From assembly GCA_905480425.1 (NCBI GenBank), contig CAJQQG010000048.1:1-54131 (forward strand): a stretch of 54,131 bases of DNA. The letters run 5' to 3'. Origin of the DNA: an uncultured Flavobacteriaceae bacterium. GTDB taxonomy: Bacteria > Bacteroidota > Bacteroidia > Flavobacteriales > Flavobacteriaceae. The notes under the pieces were generated by a model. It had not been told where the DNA came from. It ran no database searches and worked only from the letters and a program-made list of their open reading frames with translations. Of the stretch, positions 20,156-27,247 are shown one piece after another (position 1 is the stretch's first letter; every line of letters starts with the position of its first letter). Made by a program: the position numbers and the translations under genes.

Positions 20156-20207
20156 TGTGTTTTAAGTATATTTTTTTTTAGTTTAGCTATCTAAATAACG
20201 TTTTACT

Positions 20208-20915
20208 ATGCAATCCAAAAAAAACGAAAAAGTTGATTTAACTAAAAACAGCAGTCTATACTTTGTTATTGGACTTGCGACAATTTTATTTATTTCATGG
20301 CAAGCTATTGAGTGGAAAACCTATGAGAAAGATCTTTATGGGTATGAGGCTCTAAATGTAGATGATGAAGATGACGAAGAAATTCCTATCACCGAACAGC
20401 TTAAAACGCCACCACCACCACCCCCACCACCACCACCAGCACCTGAAGTTATTGAGGTTGTAGAAGATGAAGAGGAAGTTGAAGAGACTGTTATTGAATC
20501 TACGGAAACAAACGAAGATGAAATAGTTGAGATCGTTGAAGTAGAAGAAGAATATGATGACGTTGATGTTCCTTTTGCAGTTATTGAAGATGTACCTATT
20601 TTCCCTGGTTGTGAAAAGGTTTCTAAATCAGAGCGTCGTAACTGTTTTCAAGAAAAAATGAATAAGCATATTCGTAAAAACTTTAGATATCCTGAAATTG
20701 CTCAGGAAATGGGGATTCAAGGACGTGTATATGTGAATTTTATTATAGCAAAAGATGGTCAGATTACAAATATTAGAATGCGTGGACCAGATAAAAATCT
20801 AGAAAAAGAAGCACAGCGAATTATTGCTAAATTACCAAATATGATACCTGGAAAGCAAAGAGGAAGACCAGTACGTGTTCCTTTTAGTATCCCAATTACC
20901 TTTAGATTACAGTAA
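20208..20915 (+). CDS. tonB: Energy transducer TonB
   Basis: The 235-residue protein transmits proton-motive force from ExbB/ExbD to outer-membrane receptors such as SusC. The order is a short cytoplasmic N-terminus, one membrane helix (about residues 16-31), a run of ten prolines (68-77), a strongly acidic spacer (about 80-120) and the C-terminal TonB domain with FPGC near residue 135 and GIQGRVYVNFIIAKDGQITNIR. The acidic spacer replaces the Lys-Pro stretches of enterobacterial TonB. The polyproline codons form a CCA repeat. It is a monocistronic unit between vanZ and the oxidase cluster; which receptors it serves cannot be told. Confidence 0.94.
   Translation: MQSKKNEKVDLTKNSSLYFVIGLATILFISWQAIEWKTYEKDLYGYEALNVDDEDDEEIPITEQLKTPPPPPPPPPPAPEVIEVVEDEEEVEETVIESTETNEDEIVEIVEVEEEYDDVDVPFAVIEDVPIFPGCEKVSKSERRNCFQEKMNKHIRKNFRYPEIAQEMGIQGRVYVNFIIAKDGQITNIRMRGPDKNLEKEAQRIIAKLPNMIPGKQRGRPVRVPFSIPITFRLQ
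20409..20438 (+). repeat. In-frame CCA trinucleotide tract in tonB
   Basis: Ten proline codons, nine CCA and one CCC, run in succession. Slippage would change the polyproline length of TonB without breaking the frame. Confidence 0.8.
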
Positions 20916-21104
20916 AGATCATTTCAATTTAAAAGTATTCAGTACTGCACAGGGTTTTTAATGTACTATATTTAAAAGTTAGATAAAATTACTGATAAAT
21001 CTTTATTCCCACCAATTATTACTAACAGATAAAACATTCTTAAAAAATATATTACTTTAAACTTTGACTTTGTTTAACCTTTAAAAGATTTTATATCTAA
21101 ATAC

Positions 21105-21112
21105 TATTTTTG
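21105..21112 (+). promoter_or_regulatory. Candidate -7 promoter element in the 250-base gap before ctaB
   Basis: TATTTTTG matches TAnnTTTG exactly, 53 bases before the heme O synthase start. No -33 TTG lies at the right distance. The rest of the gap 20916-21165 is AT-rich with no gene, RNA or strong hairpin that I can recognise. Confidence 0.33.
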
Positions 21113-21165
21113 ATTGTTCATTGGTTTTTTCTCGACTATCTTTATCGTCTGAAAGATGATGCACC

Positions 21166-22068
21166 ATGCACCAAAATGAAATCCTTTCCTCGCCTAATAG
21201 ACAGATAACTTTAAGTGATTTTTCACAACTCACAAAATTCAGGTTGTCTATTACCGTTGTGATATCATCTATCGCAGGGTATTTTTTAGCTGTAGAAGTA
21301 GTTCATCTCCCTACCCTCTTATTGCTTATTATTGGTGGCTATGCAATGGTGGGAGCTTCAAATGCTTTTAATCAAGTATTTGAAAAGGACTTGGATAAAT
21401 TAATGCTTAGAACTCAAAACCGTCCATTACCAGCTGGGCGAATGCAATCAAGTACGGCTTTGTTTATTGGGGTTGTTTTAACCTTAGTTGGGGTTTCTAC
21501 TTTATATTTAATAAACCTCAAGACTGCTTTTTTTGCGATTTTATCCATTTTCTTGTATGCTTGCGTATACACCCCATTAAAGCAAAAAACTTCGTTATCT
21601 GTATTTGTAGGTGCTTTTCCTGGTGCCATTCCTTTTATGTTGGGATGGGTTGCAGCTACGAATGAATTTGGAATTGAACCAGGTGTTTTGTTTATGATTC
21701 AATTCTTTTGGCAGTTTCCACATTTTTGGGCTATTGGATGGTTAATGCATGATCAATACAAAGCTGCTGGTTTTAAGATGCTTCCTTCTGGAGCACGTGA
21801 TCAGTCTACCGCTTTTCAAACAGTTTTTTATACTCTTTGGACGGTTCTTATCTCATTATTACCTGCTTTTTATTCTACAGGTTCTTTAATATTGACATTT
21901 CCTTCAGCAGTTATGGTGGGGGTATTAGGCTCTTTTTTTTTATTTTATGCCCTTAGGCTAATGTTTTTAAAAGACGATAAAGCTGCTCGCTTTTTAATTA
22001 GAGCAAGTATTTTATATATAACAGGCATACAATTAGTGTATGTTTTAGACAAATTTTTATTTCAATGA
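21166..22068 (+). CDS. ctaB: Protoheme IX farnesyltransferase (heme O synthase)
   Basis: The 300-residue UbiA-superfamily prenyltransferase converts heme B to heme O for the terminal oxidase. It has about nine membrane helices and the Mg-diphosphate motif NAFNQVFEKDLDKLMLRTQNRP-type segment (residues about 66-86, N-x-x-x-D-x-x-x-D), plus the second-site region WQFPHFWAIGWLMHDQYKAAGFKMLP. The stop overlaps the next start as ATGA (22065-22068), so it is translationally coupled to the first subunit III gene. Confidence 0.96.
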   Translation: MHQNEILSSPNRQITLSDFSQLTKFRLSITVVISSIAGYFLAVEVVHLPTLLLLIIGGYAMVGASNAFNQVFEKDLDKLMLRTQNRPLPAGRMQSSTALFIGVVLTLVGVSTLYLINLKTAFFAILSIFLYACVYTPLKQKTSLSVFVGAFPGAIPFMLGWVAATNEFGIEPGVLFMIQFFWQFPHFWAIGWLMHDQYKAAGFKMLPSGARDQSTAFQTVFYTLWTVLISLLPAFYSTGSLILTFPSAVMVGVLGSFFLFYALRLMFLKDDKAARFLIRASILYITGIQLVYVLDKFLFQ

Positions 22069-22643
22069 ATACAAACGATTCTTTAATAGAAAAAAATAAT
22101 AGAGCAAAAAAAATGATGCTGTGGTTTGGCATGATAAGTATGAGTATGACTTTTGCTGGTTTGACGAGTGCTTATGTGGTAAGTAGTTCACGATCTGATT
22201 GGATTCAGCAAATTGAACTCCCCTTTGCTTTTACTATAAGCACCCTTCTTATTATATTAAGTAGCGGTACCTTTTATTTGGCATTGAAAATGCTTAGAGT
22301 TCAGAATAAAATAGCAACACAGAGTCTGCTCGCAATTACTTTTGCCCTAGCATTAGCTTTTATATATTTTCAGTTCCAAGGATTTGCAGCAATTATAGAG
22401 CAAGGATATTATTTTACAGGGCCAGAAAGCTCAATTACAACATCATATTTATATGTTTTGGTTTTATTGCATTTGTTGCACTTAACAGCCGGAATTGTGA
22501 TTGTATTGAATGTGTTTGTCAACACTTTGAAAGAAAAATATAACCCAGCTAATACCTTAGGATTTGAGCTTGCTCTAACTTTCTGGCACTTTCTGGATTT
22601 TCTTTGGGTATATTTATTTTTATTCGTTTCATTCTACGGTTAA
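22065..22643 (+). CDS. Heme-copper oxidase subunit III (short form)
   Basis: The 192-residue, five-helix membrane protein is subunit III of a cytochrome oxidase. The last helices carry LLHLLHLTAGIVIVL and FWHFLDFLWVYLF, the typical subunit III end motif (W-H-F-x-D-x-x-W). It overlaps ctaB by four bases and is followed 36 bases later by a second, longer subunit III gene. Subunits I and II are not in the window. The short form may act as an extra subunit. Confidence 0.92.
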   Translation: MNTNDSLIEKNNRAKKMMLWFGMISMSMTFAGLTSAYVVSSSRSDWIQQIELPFAFTISTLLIILSSGTFYLALKMLRVQNKIATQSLLAITFALALAFIYFQFQGFAAIIEQGYYFTGPESSITTSYLYVLVLLHLLHLTAGIVIVLNVFVNTLKEKYNPANTLGFELALTFWHFLDFLWVYLFLFVSFYG

Positions 22644-22650
22644 AAATTAA

Positions 22651-22658
22651 TAAATTTG
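22651..22658 (+). promoter_or_regulatory. Candidate -7 promoter element before the long subunit III gene
   Basis: TAAATTTG fits TAnnTTTG exactly, 21 bases before the ATG at 22680. A clear -33 element is not visible. It suggests the second subunit III and subunit IV can be transcribed separately from ctaB. Confidence 0.42.
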
Positions 22659-22679
22659 CACAGAATTTAAAATGATAAT

Positions 22680-23660
22680 ATGGAAGTAACTGCTAAAGCA
22701 TCTACTGAAGAAGGACCTGTATGGGAGGGAGGCAACAAGCCATTCAACGCCAGTTATGGTAAACTAATGATGTGGTTTTTCATAGTTTCAGATGCATTAA
22801 CCTTTACAGGATTTTTAGTGGCCTATGGCTTTTCAAGATTTAAAAACATAAACTCTTGGCCCATTGCAGACGAGGTGTTTACACACTTTCCTTTTTTGCA
22901 CGGTATAGATGCGCCGATGTATTATGTTGCCTTAATGACCTTTGTTCTGATATTTTCATCCGTAACAATGGTACTTGCAGTTGACGCTGGACATCATATG
23001 CAAAAAGCTAAAGTTACTTTTTACATGTTATTAACTGTTATTGGAGGCGCTATTTTTGTTGGCTCACAAGCATGGGAATGGAAAAACTTTATTAAAGGTG
23101 AATATGGTGCATTAGAAACAAAAGGGGGTCAGATTTTACAATTCGTAAATTCAGATACAGGAAAACGTGCTGCTATTCAAGAGTTTGCCCAAGGCATAGA
23201 TTCCCCTAGGACAACACATCAATTAAGCAATGGTATTTGGTATAAAAGCGAAACCTCTTTACCCACCGTTTCTTTAGCAGAGGTTAATAAAGGATTTGCT
23301 GCAAGTAGTAATCTAGTGATTCGTACAGAGCAGCTTGACGAAAAGGGACGTAAAGTAGTTCTTTCCAGGGGAGAATCACTCCTGAAGATTCAAGATGCCA
23401 CCATAGTAGTTGAAGGGGCAAATCTTATACGTAATGAGTATGGAAATCGTCTTTTTGCAGATTTCTTCTTCTTTATTACTGGCTTTCACGGCTTTCACGT
23501 TTTTTCGGGGGTCGTTATTAATATTATTATTTTCTTTAACGTAATTGTAGGTACTTACGAGCGAAGAGGACATTATGAAATGGTGGAAAAAGTAGGACTA
23601 TATTGGCACTTTGTCGATTTAGTTTGGGTATTTGTTTTCACTTTTTTCTATCTAGTTTAA
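22680..23660 (+). CDS. Heme-copper oxidase subunit III, long form with inserted domain
   Basis: The 326-residue subunit III has the family core: an N-terminal helix with MMWFFIVSDALTF, the QAWEWKNFI helix end near residue 130, FFFFITGFHGFHVFSG near 262, and the terminal WHFVDLVWVFVFTFFYL. Between residues about 140 and 257 sits an extra polar segment of roughly 118 residues with strand-like sequence and no membrane helix, absent from the short paralogue next door. The genes for this subunit and subunit IV are 20 bases apart. A role in docking a partner or cytochrome is inference. Confidence 0.93.
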   Translation: MEVTAKASTEEGPVWEGGNKPFNASYGKLMMWFFIVSDALTFTGFLVAYGFSRFKNINSWPIADEVFTHFPFLHGIDAPMYYVALMTFVLIFSSVTMVLAVDAGHHMQKAKVTFYMLLTVIGGAIFVGSQAWEWKNFIKGEYGALETKGGQILQFVNSDTGKRAAIQEFAQGIDSPRTTHQLSNGIWYKSETSLPTVSLAEVNKGFAASSNLVIRTEQLDEKGRKVVLSRGESLLKIQDATIVVEGANLIRNEYGNRLFADFFFFITGFHGFHVFSGVVINIIIFFNVIVGTYERRGHYEMVEKVGLYWHFVDLVWVFVFTFFYLV

Positions 23661-23680
23661 CACAACTTAAAACAAAATAA

Positions 23681-24064
23681 ATGGCCGCAGAAGAACATAA
23701 ATTAGCCATCTTTAGAGGACTTTTAAAGTTCAAATCAAACCAACAAAAGATTTGGGGAGTTTTAATTTTCCTCTCTATTGTTACTACCATTGAAGTAGCA
23801 TTGGGGATCATTAAACCTGAAATTTTATCAGGATCATTTTTAAGAATGAAAATTTTAAATTGGATTTTCATTATACTAACCATTGTAAAGGCTTATTATA
23901 TTGCTTGGGACTTTATGCACATTAGAGATGAGAAAGGTGGTTTAAAAAATGCGATTGTACTTCCATTAGTTATCTTAATTCCATATTTAGCTTTTATTCT
24001 TCTAATAGAAGCGGATTATATTTTTGATGTCATGGAAACTGGATTTGTAGCATGGAATTTTTAA
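23681..24064 (+). CDS. Cytochrome c oxidase subunit IV-family protein
   Basis: The 127-residue small membrane protein has three hydrophobic helices (from VLIFLSIVTTIEVALGI onward) and the conserved YYIAWDFMHIRDEKGGLKN loop that marks the prokaryotic subunit IV family. It follows the long subunit III gene and ends 20 bases before a terminator hairpin, closing the structural part of the oxidase cluster. Confidence 0.92.
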   Translation: MAAEEHKLAIFRGLLKFKSNQQKIWGVLIFLSIVTTIEVALGIIKPEILSGSFLRMKILNWIFIILTIVKAYYIAWDFMHIRDEKGGLKNAIVLPLVILIPYLAFILLIEADYIFDVMETGFVAWNF

Positions 24065-24084
24065 TAATTTTAAATTAAATAATC

Positions 24085-24110
24085 AAGCGGTTTCAAAACC
24101 GCTTTTTTTT
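24085..24110 (+). terminator. Hairpin terminator between oxidase subunit and assembly genes
   Basis: AAGCGGTT and AACCGCTT form a perfect 8-bp stem around a TCAA loop, followed by eight T residues. The next gene starts six bases beyond, so it probably attenuates rather than fully stops transcription into the assembly genes. Confidence 0.87.
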
Positions 24111-24115
24111 GTATT

Positions 24116-24781
24116 ATGAAGAAGGAAGAGATTCAGAAAAAAATTGTGTTGGGATTATTATTTGTTTTCCCTATTGTGGTCTACTTGTTTTTTGCTTCTG
24201 GCAAAAATAATTTTGCAAAGCTTCCTATACTCACAAATGAAGTAAATGAACTCTCTTCTTTAGCTTCTGTAACAGATAATTCTATTAAATTACAAGATAG
24301 GATAACGGTATTAGGATACTGGGGGGGGAGTCTAGACACCAAAAAAGCAGAAGCTTTAAATCTGAATGAAAAAATATATAAACGCTTTTACGAATTTGAA
24401 GACTTTCAATTTGTTATTTTAGTCAATGAAGAGCGTTTAGGCCAAGTAGATAGTTTAAAAATAGCCCTCCAAGAAGGGGTTGGCACTAAGCTTGTAAAAT
24501 GGAATTTTATTTTTGCCACAAATCAAGAAATTCAAACACACTTTAACTCACTTAAAACACCATTATCACTTGAGACTAGTGGAAGTGTACCCTATGTTTT
24601 CATAATTGATAAAGATCGTAATCTGAGAGGAAGAAACGATGATGAGGATGAGGGAACCCTCTATGGATTTGATGCACGCTCTGTAGCTCAATTAAATAAA
24701 AAAATGATAGACGATGTTAAAGTCATTTTAGCAGAATATCGTTTAGCCTTAAAAATTTACAACTCAAATCGTGAAAAGTAA
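24116..24781 (+). CDS. Membrane-anchored, cysteine-less thioredoxin-like protein
   Basis: The 221-residue protein has an N-terminal membrane anchor (about residues 10-27) and a soluble domain facing outward. I do not recognise a named family, but the pattern resembles the SCO/thioredoxin fold: a strand ITVLGYWGG where SCO has IAEFFFTSC, a helix, and a later VPYVFIIDKDRNLRGR that parallels the SCO segment ALIDKQGFIRSR. It contains no cysteine at all, so it cannot act as a thiol or SCO-type copper chaperone. It sits five bases before the SCO gene, which suggests an accessory part in oxidase assembly. The fold is inference. Confidence 0.68.
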   Translation: MKKEEIQKKIVLGLLFVFPIVVYLFFASGKNNFAKLPILTNEVNELSSLASVTDNSIKLQDRITVLGYWGGSLDTKKAEALNLNEKIYKRFYEFEDFQFVILVNEERLGQVDSLKIALQEGVGTKLVKWNFIFATNQEIQTHFNSLKTPLSLETSGSVPYVFIIDKDRNLRGRNDDEDEGTLYGFDARSVAQLNKKMIDDVKVILAEYRLALKIYNSNREK

Positions 24782-24786
24782 TTCCT

Positions 24787-25482
24787 ATGCCTAATTTAAA
24801 ATATGTAGGACTTTTTTTAATCATCATTATTTTTGGTATTTTATTTATTCCAAAAATTATTGATCGTGTATCTTCAAACACAATAGTTCAAAGTAACCGA
24901 ACACAATCTGCAGAACCCTTAAGCTATATTGTTTTAAATGGTAAATCTAAAAAGGTTCCTTCTTTTGCTTTTACAAACCAAGACAACTTGTTTATTTCAA
25001 ATGAAGACTTTTTGGGGAAAGTTTATATTGCTGAATTCTTTTTTACGTCGTGTCCAAGCATTTGTCCTATCATGAATAAAAACATGAAACGTTTGGAAGA
25101 TTTTTATGGCACAAGAAATGATTTTGGTATTGCTTCTTTTACAATTGATCCTGAACATGATACTCCTGAAGTACTTAAAAAATACGCAGAAGATTATAGC
25201 GTATTTTCTCAAAACTGGCATTTTTTAACTGGTGAAAAAGAGGATATTTATTCATTAGCAAATACAGGTTTTAATATCTTTGCATCAATAAACTCTAAAG
25301 TAGAAGGTGGTTTTGAGCATCAAGGATATTTTGCGCTGATTGACAAACAAGGTTTTATTCGCTCACGAACTGATCAGTTTGGGAATCCAATTGTATACTA
25401 TATGGGTTTAGACCAAGAAAATGTGGAGATTCAAGACGTAGATATGCTTAAGGAGGATATTAAAAAATTATTAAACGAATAA
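24787..25482 (+). CDS. SCO1/SenC copper chaperone for cytochrome oxidase
   Basis: The 231-residue protein has a single N-terminal membrane anchor and a periplasmic thioredoxin-like SCO domain. The copper ligands are present: C89 and C93 in TSCPSICP, and H178 in GGFEHQGYF. The DPEHDTPEVLKKYAE motif is also typical. SCO proteins deliver copper to, or reduce, the CuA site of oxidase subunit II. It lies between the cysteine-less thioredoxin-like gene and the DUF420 gene, spaced by five and three bases, as part of one operon. Confidence 0.95.
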   Translation: MPNLKYVGLFLIIIIFGILFIPKIIDRVSSNTIVQSNRTQSAEPLSYIVLNGKSKKVPSFAFTNQDNLFISNEDFLGKVYIAEFFFTSCPSICPIMNKNMKRLEDFYGTRNDFGIASFTIDPEHDTPEVLKKYAEDYSVFSQNWHFLTGEKEDIYSLANTGFNIFASINSKVEGGFEHQGYFALIDKQGFIRSRTDQFGNPIVYYMGLDQENVEIQDVDMLKEDIKKLLNE

Positions 25483-25485
25483 GTC

Positions 25486-26004
25486 ATGACCCAAAAAAAT
25501 AAATTCACCCCTTATATCTGGCTCATATCCATTGTAATTCCTGTGGTTGTTGCCATTCTTTTTACCGTTAGAATTCCAAACGTAGCATCCCTCAGTTTTT
25601 TACCTCCAATTTATGCAACAGTTAATGGAATAACAACAGTTATTTTACTACTTGCTTTGAAGGCTATTAAAAGTAAAAATATAAATCTTCATAAAAACTT
25701 AATGAAGACTGCCATTGCGCTATCATTGGCTTTTTTATTGATGTATGTAGCTTATCATATGACTTCAGATTCTACTCCATATGGTGGAGAAGGATTTATT
25801 CGTTATGTTTATTTTTTCATTTTGATATCTCATATTATTCTCTCCATAGGAATCATTCCAATGGTTTTATTCACATATGTACGAGCATTTAATAGACAGT
25901 TTGAAGATCATAAAAAAATTGCACGTTATACTTTTCCAATATGGTTATATGTTGCAGTAACAGGTGTTATTGTATACTTCATGATTTCCCCATACTATAT
26001 TTAA
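25486..26004 (+). CDS. DUF420 membrane protein, oxidase-associated
   Basis: The 172-residue, four- to five-helix membrane protein shows the DUF420 pattern: histidines at helix ends (NLHKNLMKTA, VAYHMTSD, ISHIILS) and the C-terminal HKKIARYTFPIWLYVAVTGVIVY. The family resembles CtaM/subunit-like proteins and is regularly found next to SCO and oxidase genes, which fits its place three bases after SCO. The exact function is not established; a role in heme-copper oxidase maturation is likely. Confidence 0.9.
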   Translation: MTQKNKFTPYIWLISIVIPVVVAILFTVRIPNVASLSFLPPIYATVNGITTVILLLALKAIKSKNINLHKNLMKTAIALSLAFLLMYVAYHMTSDSTPYGGEGFIRYVYFFILISHIILSIGIIPMVLFTYVRAFNRQFEDHKKIARYTFPIWLYVAVTGVIVYFMISPYYI

Positions 26005-26005
26005 T

Positions 26006-26221
26006 ATGCGACATCCTTTCCCTGTTATTTTATTTATCATGTTTCTCCTTTTTATAGAGACTTCCTACGGACAATGTTCAATGTGTAGAGCGGTCTTGGA
26101 GTCTGAAGAAGGCCAGGAAACAGCCAAAGGAATTAATAAAGGTATCTTATACCTTATGGCAATTCCATATCTGTTAGTTGGAGTAGTGGGTTGGAAAGTT
26201 TTTCAGATATTAAAAAAATAG
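26006..26221 (+). CDS. Small CxxC membrane protein at the end of the oxidase assembly operon
   Basis: This 71-residue protein has a signal peptide (about residues 1-22, ending SYG), a CSMC motif at residues 24-27 right at the new N-terminus, and one membrane helix (about 47-66) ending in KVFQILKK. The topology puts the thiol pair in the periplasm. It starts one base after the DUF420 stop. I recall similar small proteins beside SCO genes in Bacteroidota but know no function. Copper handling or thiol exchange is a reasonable guess. Confidence 0.8.
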   Translation: MRHPFPVILFIMFLLFIETSYGQCSMCRAVLESEEGQETAKGINKGILYLMAIPYLLVGVVGWKVFQILKK

Positions 26222-26232
26222 TTTACATTAAT

Positions 26233-26263
26233 TTTGTTTATATAATAAACTAGTTTACTTTTG
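26233..26263 (+). promoter_or_regulatory. Promoter of the membrane protein/regulator pair
   Basis: TTTG at 26233-26236 and TACTTTTG at 26256-26263 match the Bacteroidota -33 and -7 elements with 19 bases between them. Transcription would start near 26270, a few bases before the ATG at 26278. The spacer is filled by inverted repeats, as expected of a repressed promoter. Confidence 0.58.
26236..26257. repeat. Overlapping inverted repeats in promoter spacer, candidate operator
   Basis: GTTTAT-ATA-ATAAAC (26236-26250) is a perfect inverted repeat, and TAAACTAGTTTA (26246-26257) is a perfect 12-bp palindrome overlapping it. A further GTTTAC stands at 26221. They cover the region between the -33 and -7 elements. 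The nearby winged-helix protein is the natural candidate to bind here. Confidence 0.55.
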
Positions 26264-26277
26264 TATAAAATTTTACC

Positions 26278-26865
26278 ATGAATTCCTCTAGAGATCAAAT
26301 TGAAGCAATAGCAAGTGTAATCAATAACACAAGAGAAAATTTAAAACCTTTGAGTATTAATTTCATTTTTTGGGGTTGTTTAGTTATTGTGATGAGTTTA
26401 TTTAACTATGCTTTTCCGTCATTAATTGAATCAACTCAATATGGTGATGTTTTATTTTGGACAGTTTTGCCTCTAATTGGAATGATATTAACTATTTATT
26501 ACAATATTAAGTACAGAAATAAAACAGGATATGAAACTTATCTAAATAGGGTTATAAAAATTATTTGGGGAGTGTTTAATCTATCATGGATATACATTAT
26601 CGCTCTTTCGTTTACTATAAAAAGTTTTCATCCAGTTCCTCCTATTTTATTTTTATTAGGTATGATATTAATTATTACAGGGTTGATTATTAAATTCAAA
26701 CCCATTACGTTAGGCGGAATATTTCTGACAATATTTACATTTTATCTAAATTTTAACCCAGGAATTAATCTTTTACTTGTAAACATAATTGGAGTTTCAC
26801 TTGGAATGTTAGTCCCAGGACTATCACTTTTTTATTCTAAGTCTCATAATAAATCCGATGAATAA
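26278..26865 (+). CDS. Unknown polytopic membrane protein paired with a winged-helix regulator
   Basis: The 195-residue protein has a short cytoplasmic amphipathic start (RDQIEAIASVINNTRENL) and about six hydrophobic helices (from INFIFWGCLVIVMSLFNYA to GVSLGMLVPGLSLFYS), ending in a polar KSHNKSDE tail. I recognise no catalytic motif. Its stop overlaps the start of the winged-helix gene by eight bases, so the two are made together; it may act as a sensor or anti-regulator. The pair is very AT-rich even for this genome. Confidence 0.8.
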   Translation: MNSSRDQIEAIASVINNTRENLKPLSINFIFWGCLVIVMSLFNYAFPSLIESTQYGDVLFWTVLPLIGMILTIYYNIKYRNKTGYETYLNRVIKIIWGVFNLSWIYIIALSFTIKSFHPVPPILFLLGMILIITGLIIKFKPITLGGIFLTIFTFYLNFNPGINLLLVNIIGVSLGMLVPGLSLFYSKSHNKSDE

Positions 26866-27136
26866 ATTATTATTTAATCCAATTAGATTAAAAATCATGT
26901 CATCTTTAATTAATAATAGTGAATGTGACTTCAATTACTTAAAAAAAATCACTGAATCAACTCAAGGTAATTTGAGTATTCAGCTTAAAAAATTAAAAGA
27001 AGAAAAATACATCAACATTAAAAAAAAATTCATTAATAATTACCCTAAAACAAGTTGTTCAATCACAGAAAAAGGAAAGATTAAATTTGAAGAATTTTTC
27101 AAAATTTTAATTACACTTAAAGAGAATGGAAAATAG
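26858..27136 (+). CDS. Small winged-helix transcriptional regulator
   Basis: The 92-residue protein consists of one winged-helix domain of the kind used by MarR/PadR-like one-domain regulators: NPIRLKIMSSLINNSECDF, a recognition helix region TQGNLSIQLKKLKEEKYI, and a wing with CSITEKGKIKFEEFFKIL. No ligand domain is present, so the signal may come through the overlapping membrane protein. It precedes the efflux operon by 111 bases and may control both that operon and its own promoter, each of which carries inverted repeats. Confidence 0.88.
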   Translation: MNKLLFNPIRLKIMSSLINNSECDFNYLKKITESTQGNLSIQLKKLKEEKYINIKKKFINNYPKTSCSITEKGKIKFEEFFKILITLKENGK

Positions 27137-27176
27137 AAATTATTTTTTGATACACGATGTAACAATTAGCTATTTA

Positions 27177-27204
27177 TTTAGTCTAATTATTTTAAGAGAC
27201 TAAA
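27177..27204. repeat. Inverted repeat upstream of the efflux operon, candidate operator
   Basis: TTTAGTCT and AGACTAAA form a perfect 8-bp inverted repeat separated by 12 bases. It overlaps the likely -33 region of a weak promoter (TATTTTCG at 27215-27222). There is no T tract, so it is not a terminator. Confidence 0.45.
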
Positions 27205-27247
27205 GAATTGATTGTATTTTCGCTCAAGTTTTAATTTAAAAAAACCA

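Noticed and set aside
20916-21165. Small gene or RNA in the 250-base gap before ctaB
   Set aside because: No open frame with coding character and no convincing hairpin; only a single -7-like element.
27212-27247. Upstream TTG start for the ABC ATPase
   Set aside because: The added residues are not family-like, and the ATG at 27248 gives the standard N-terminus.
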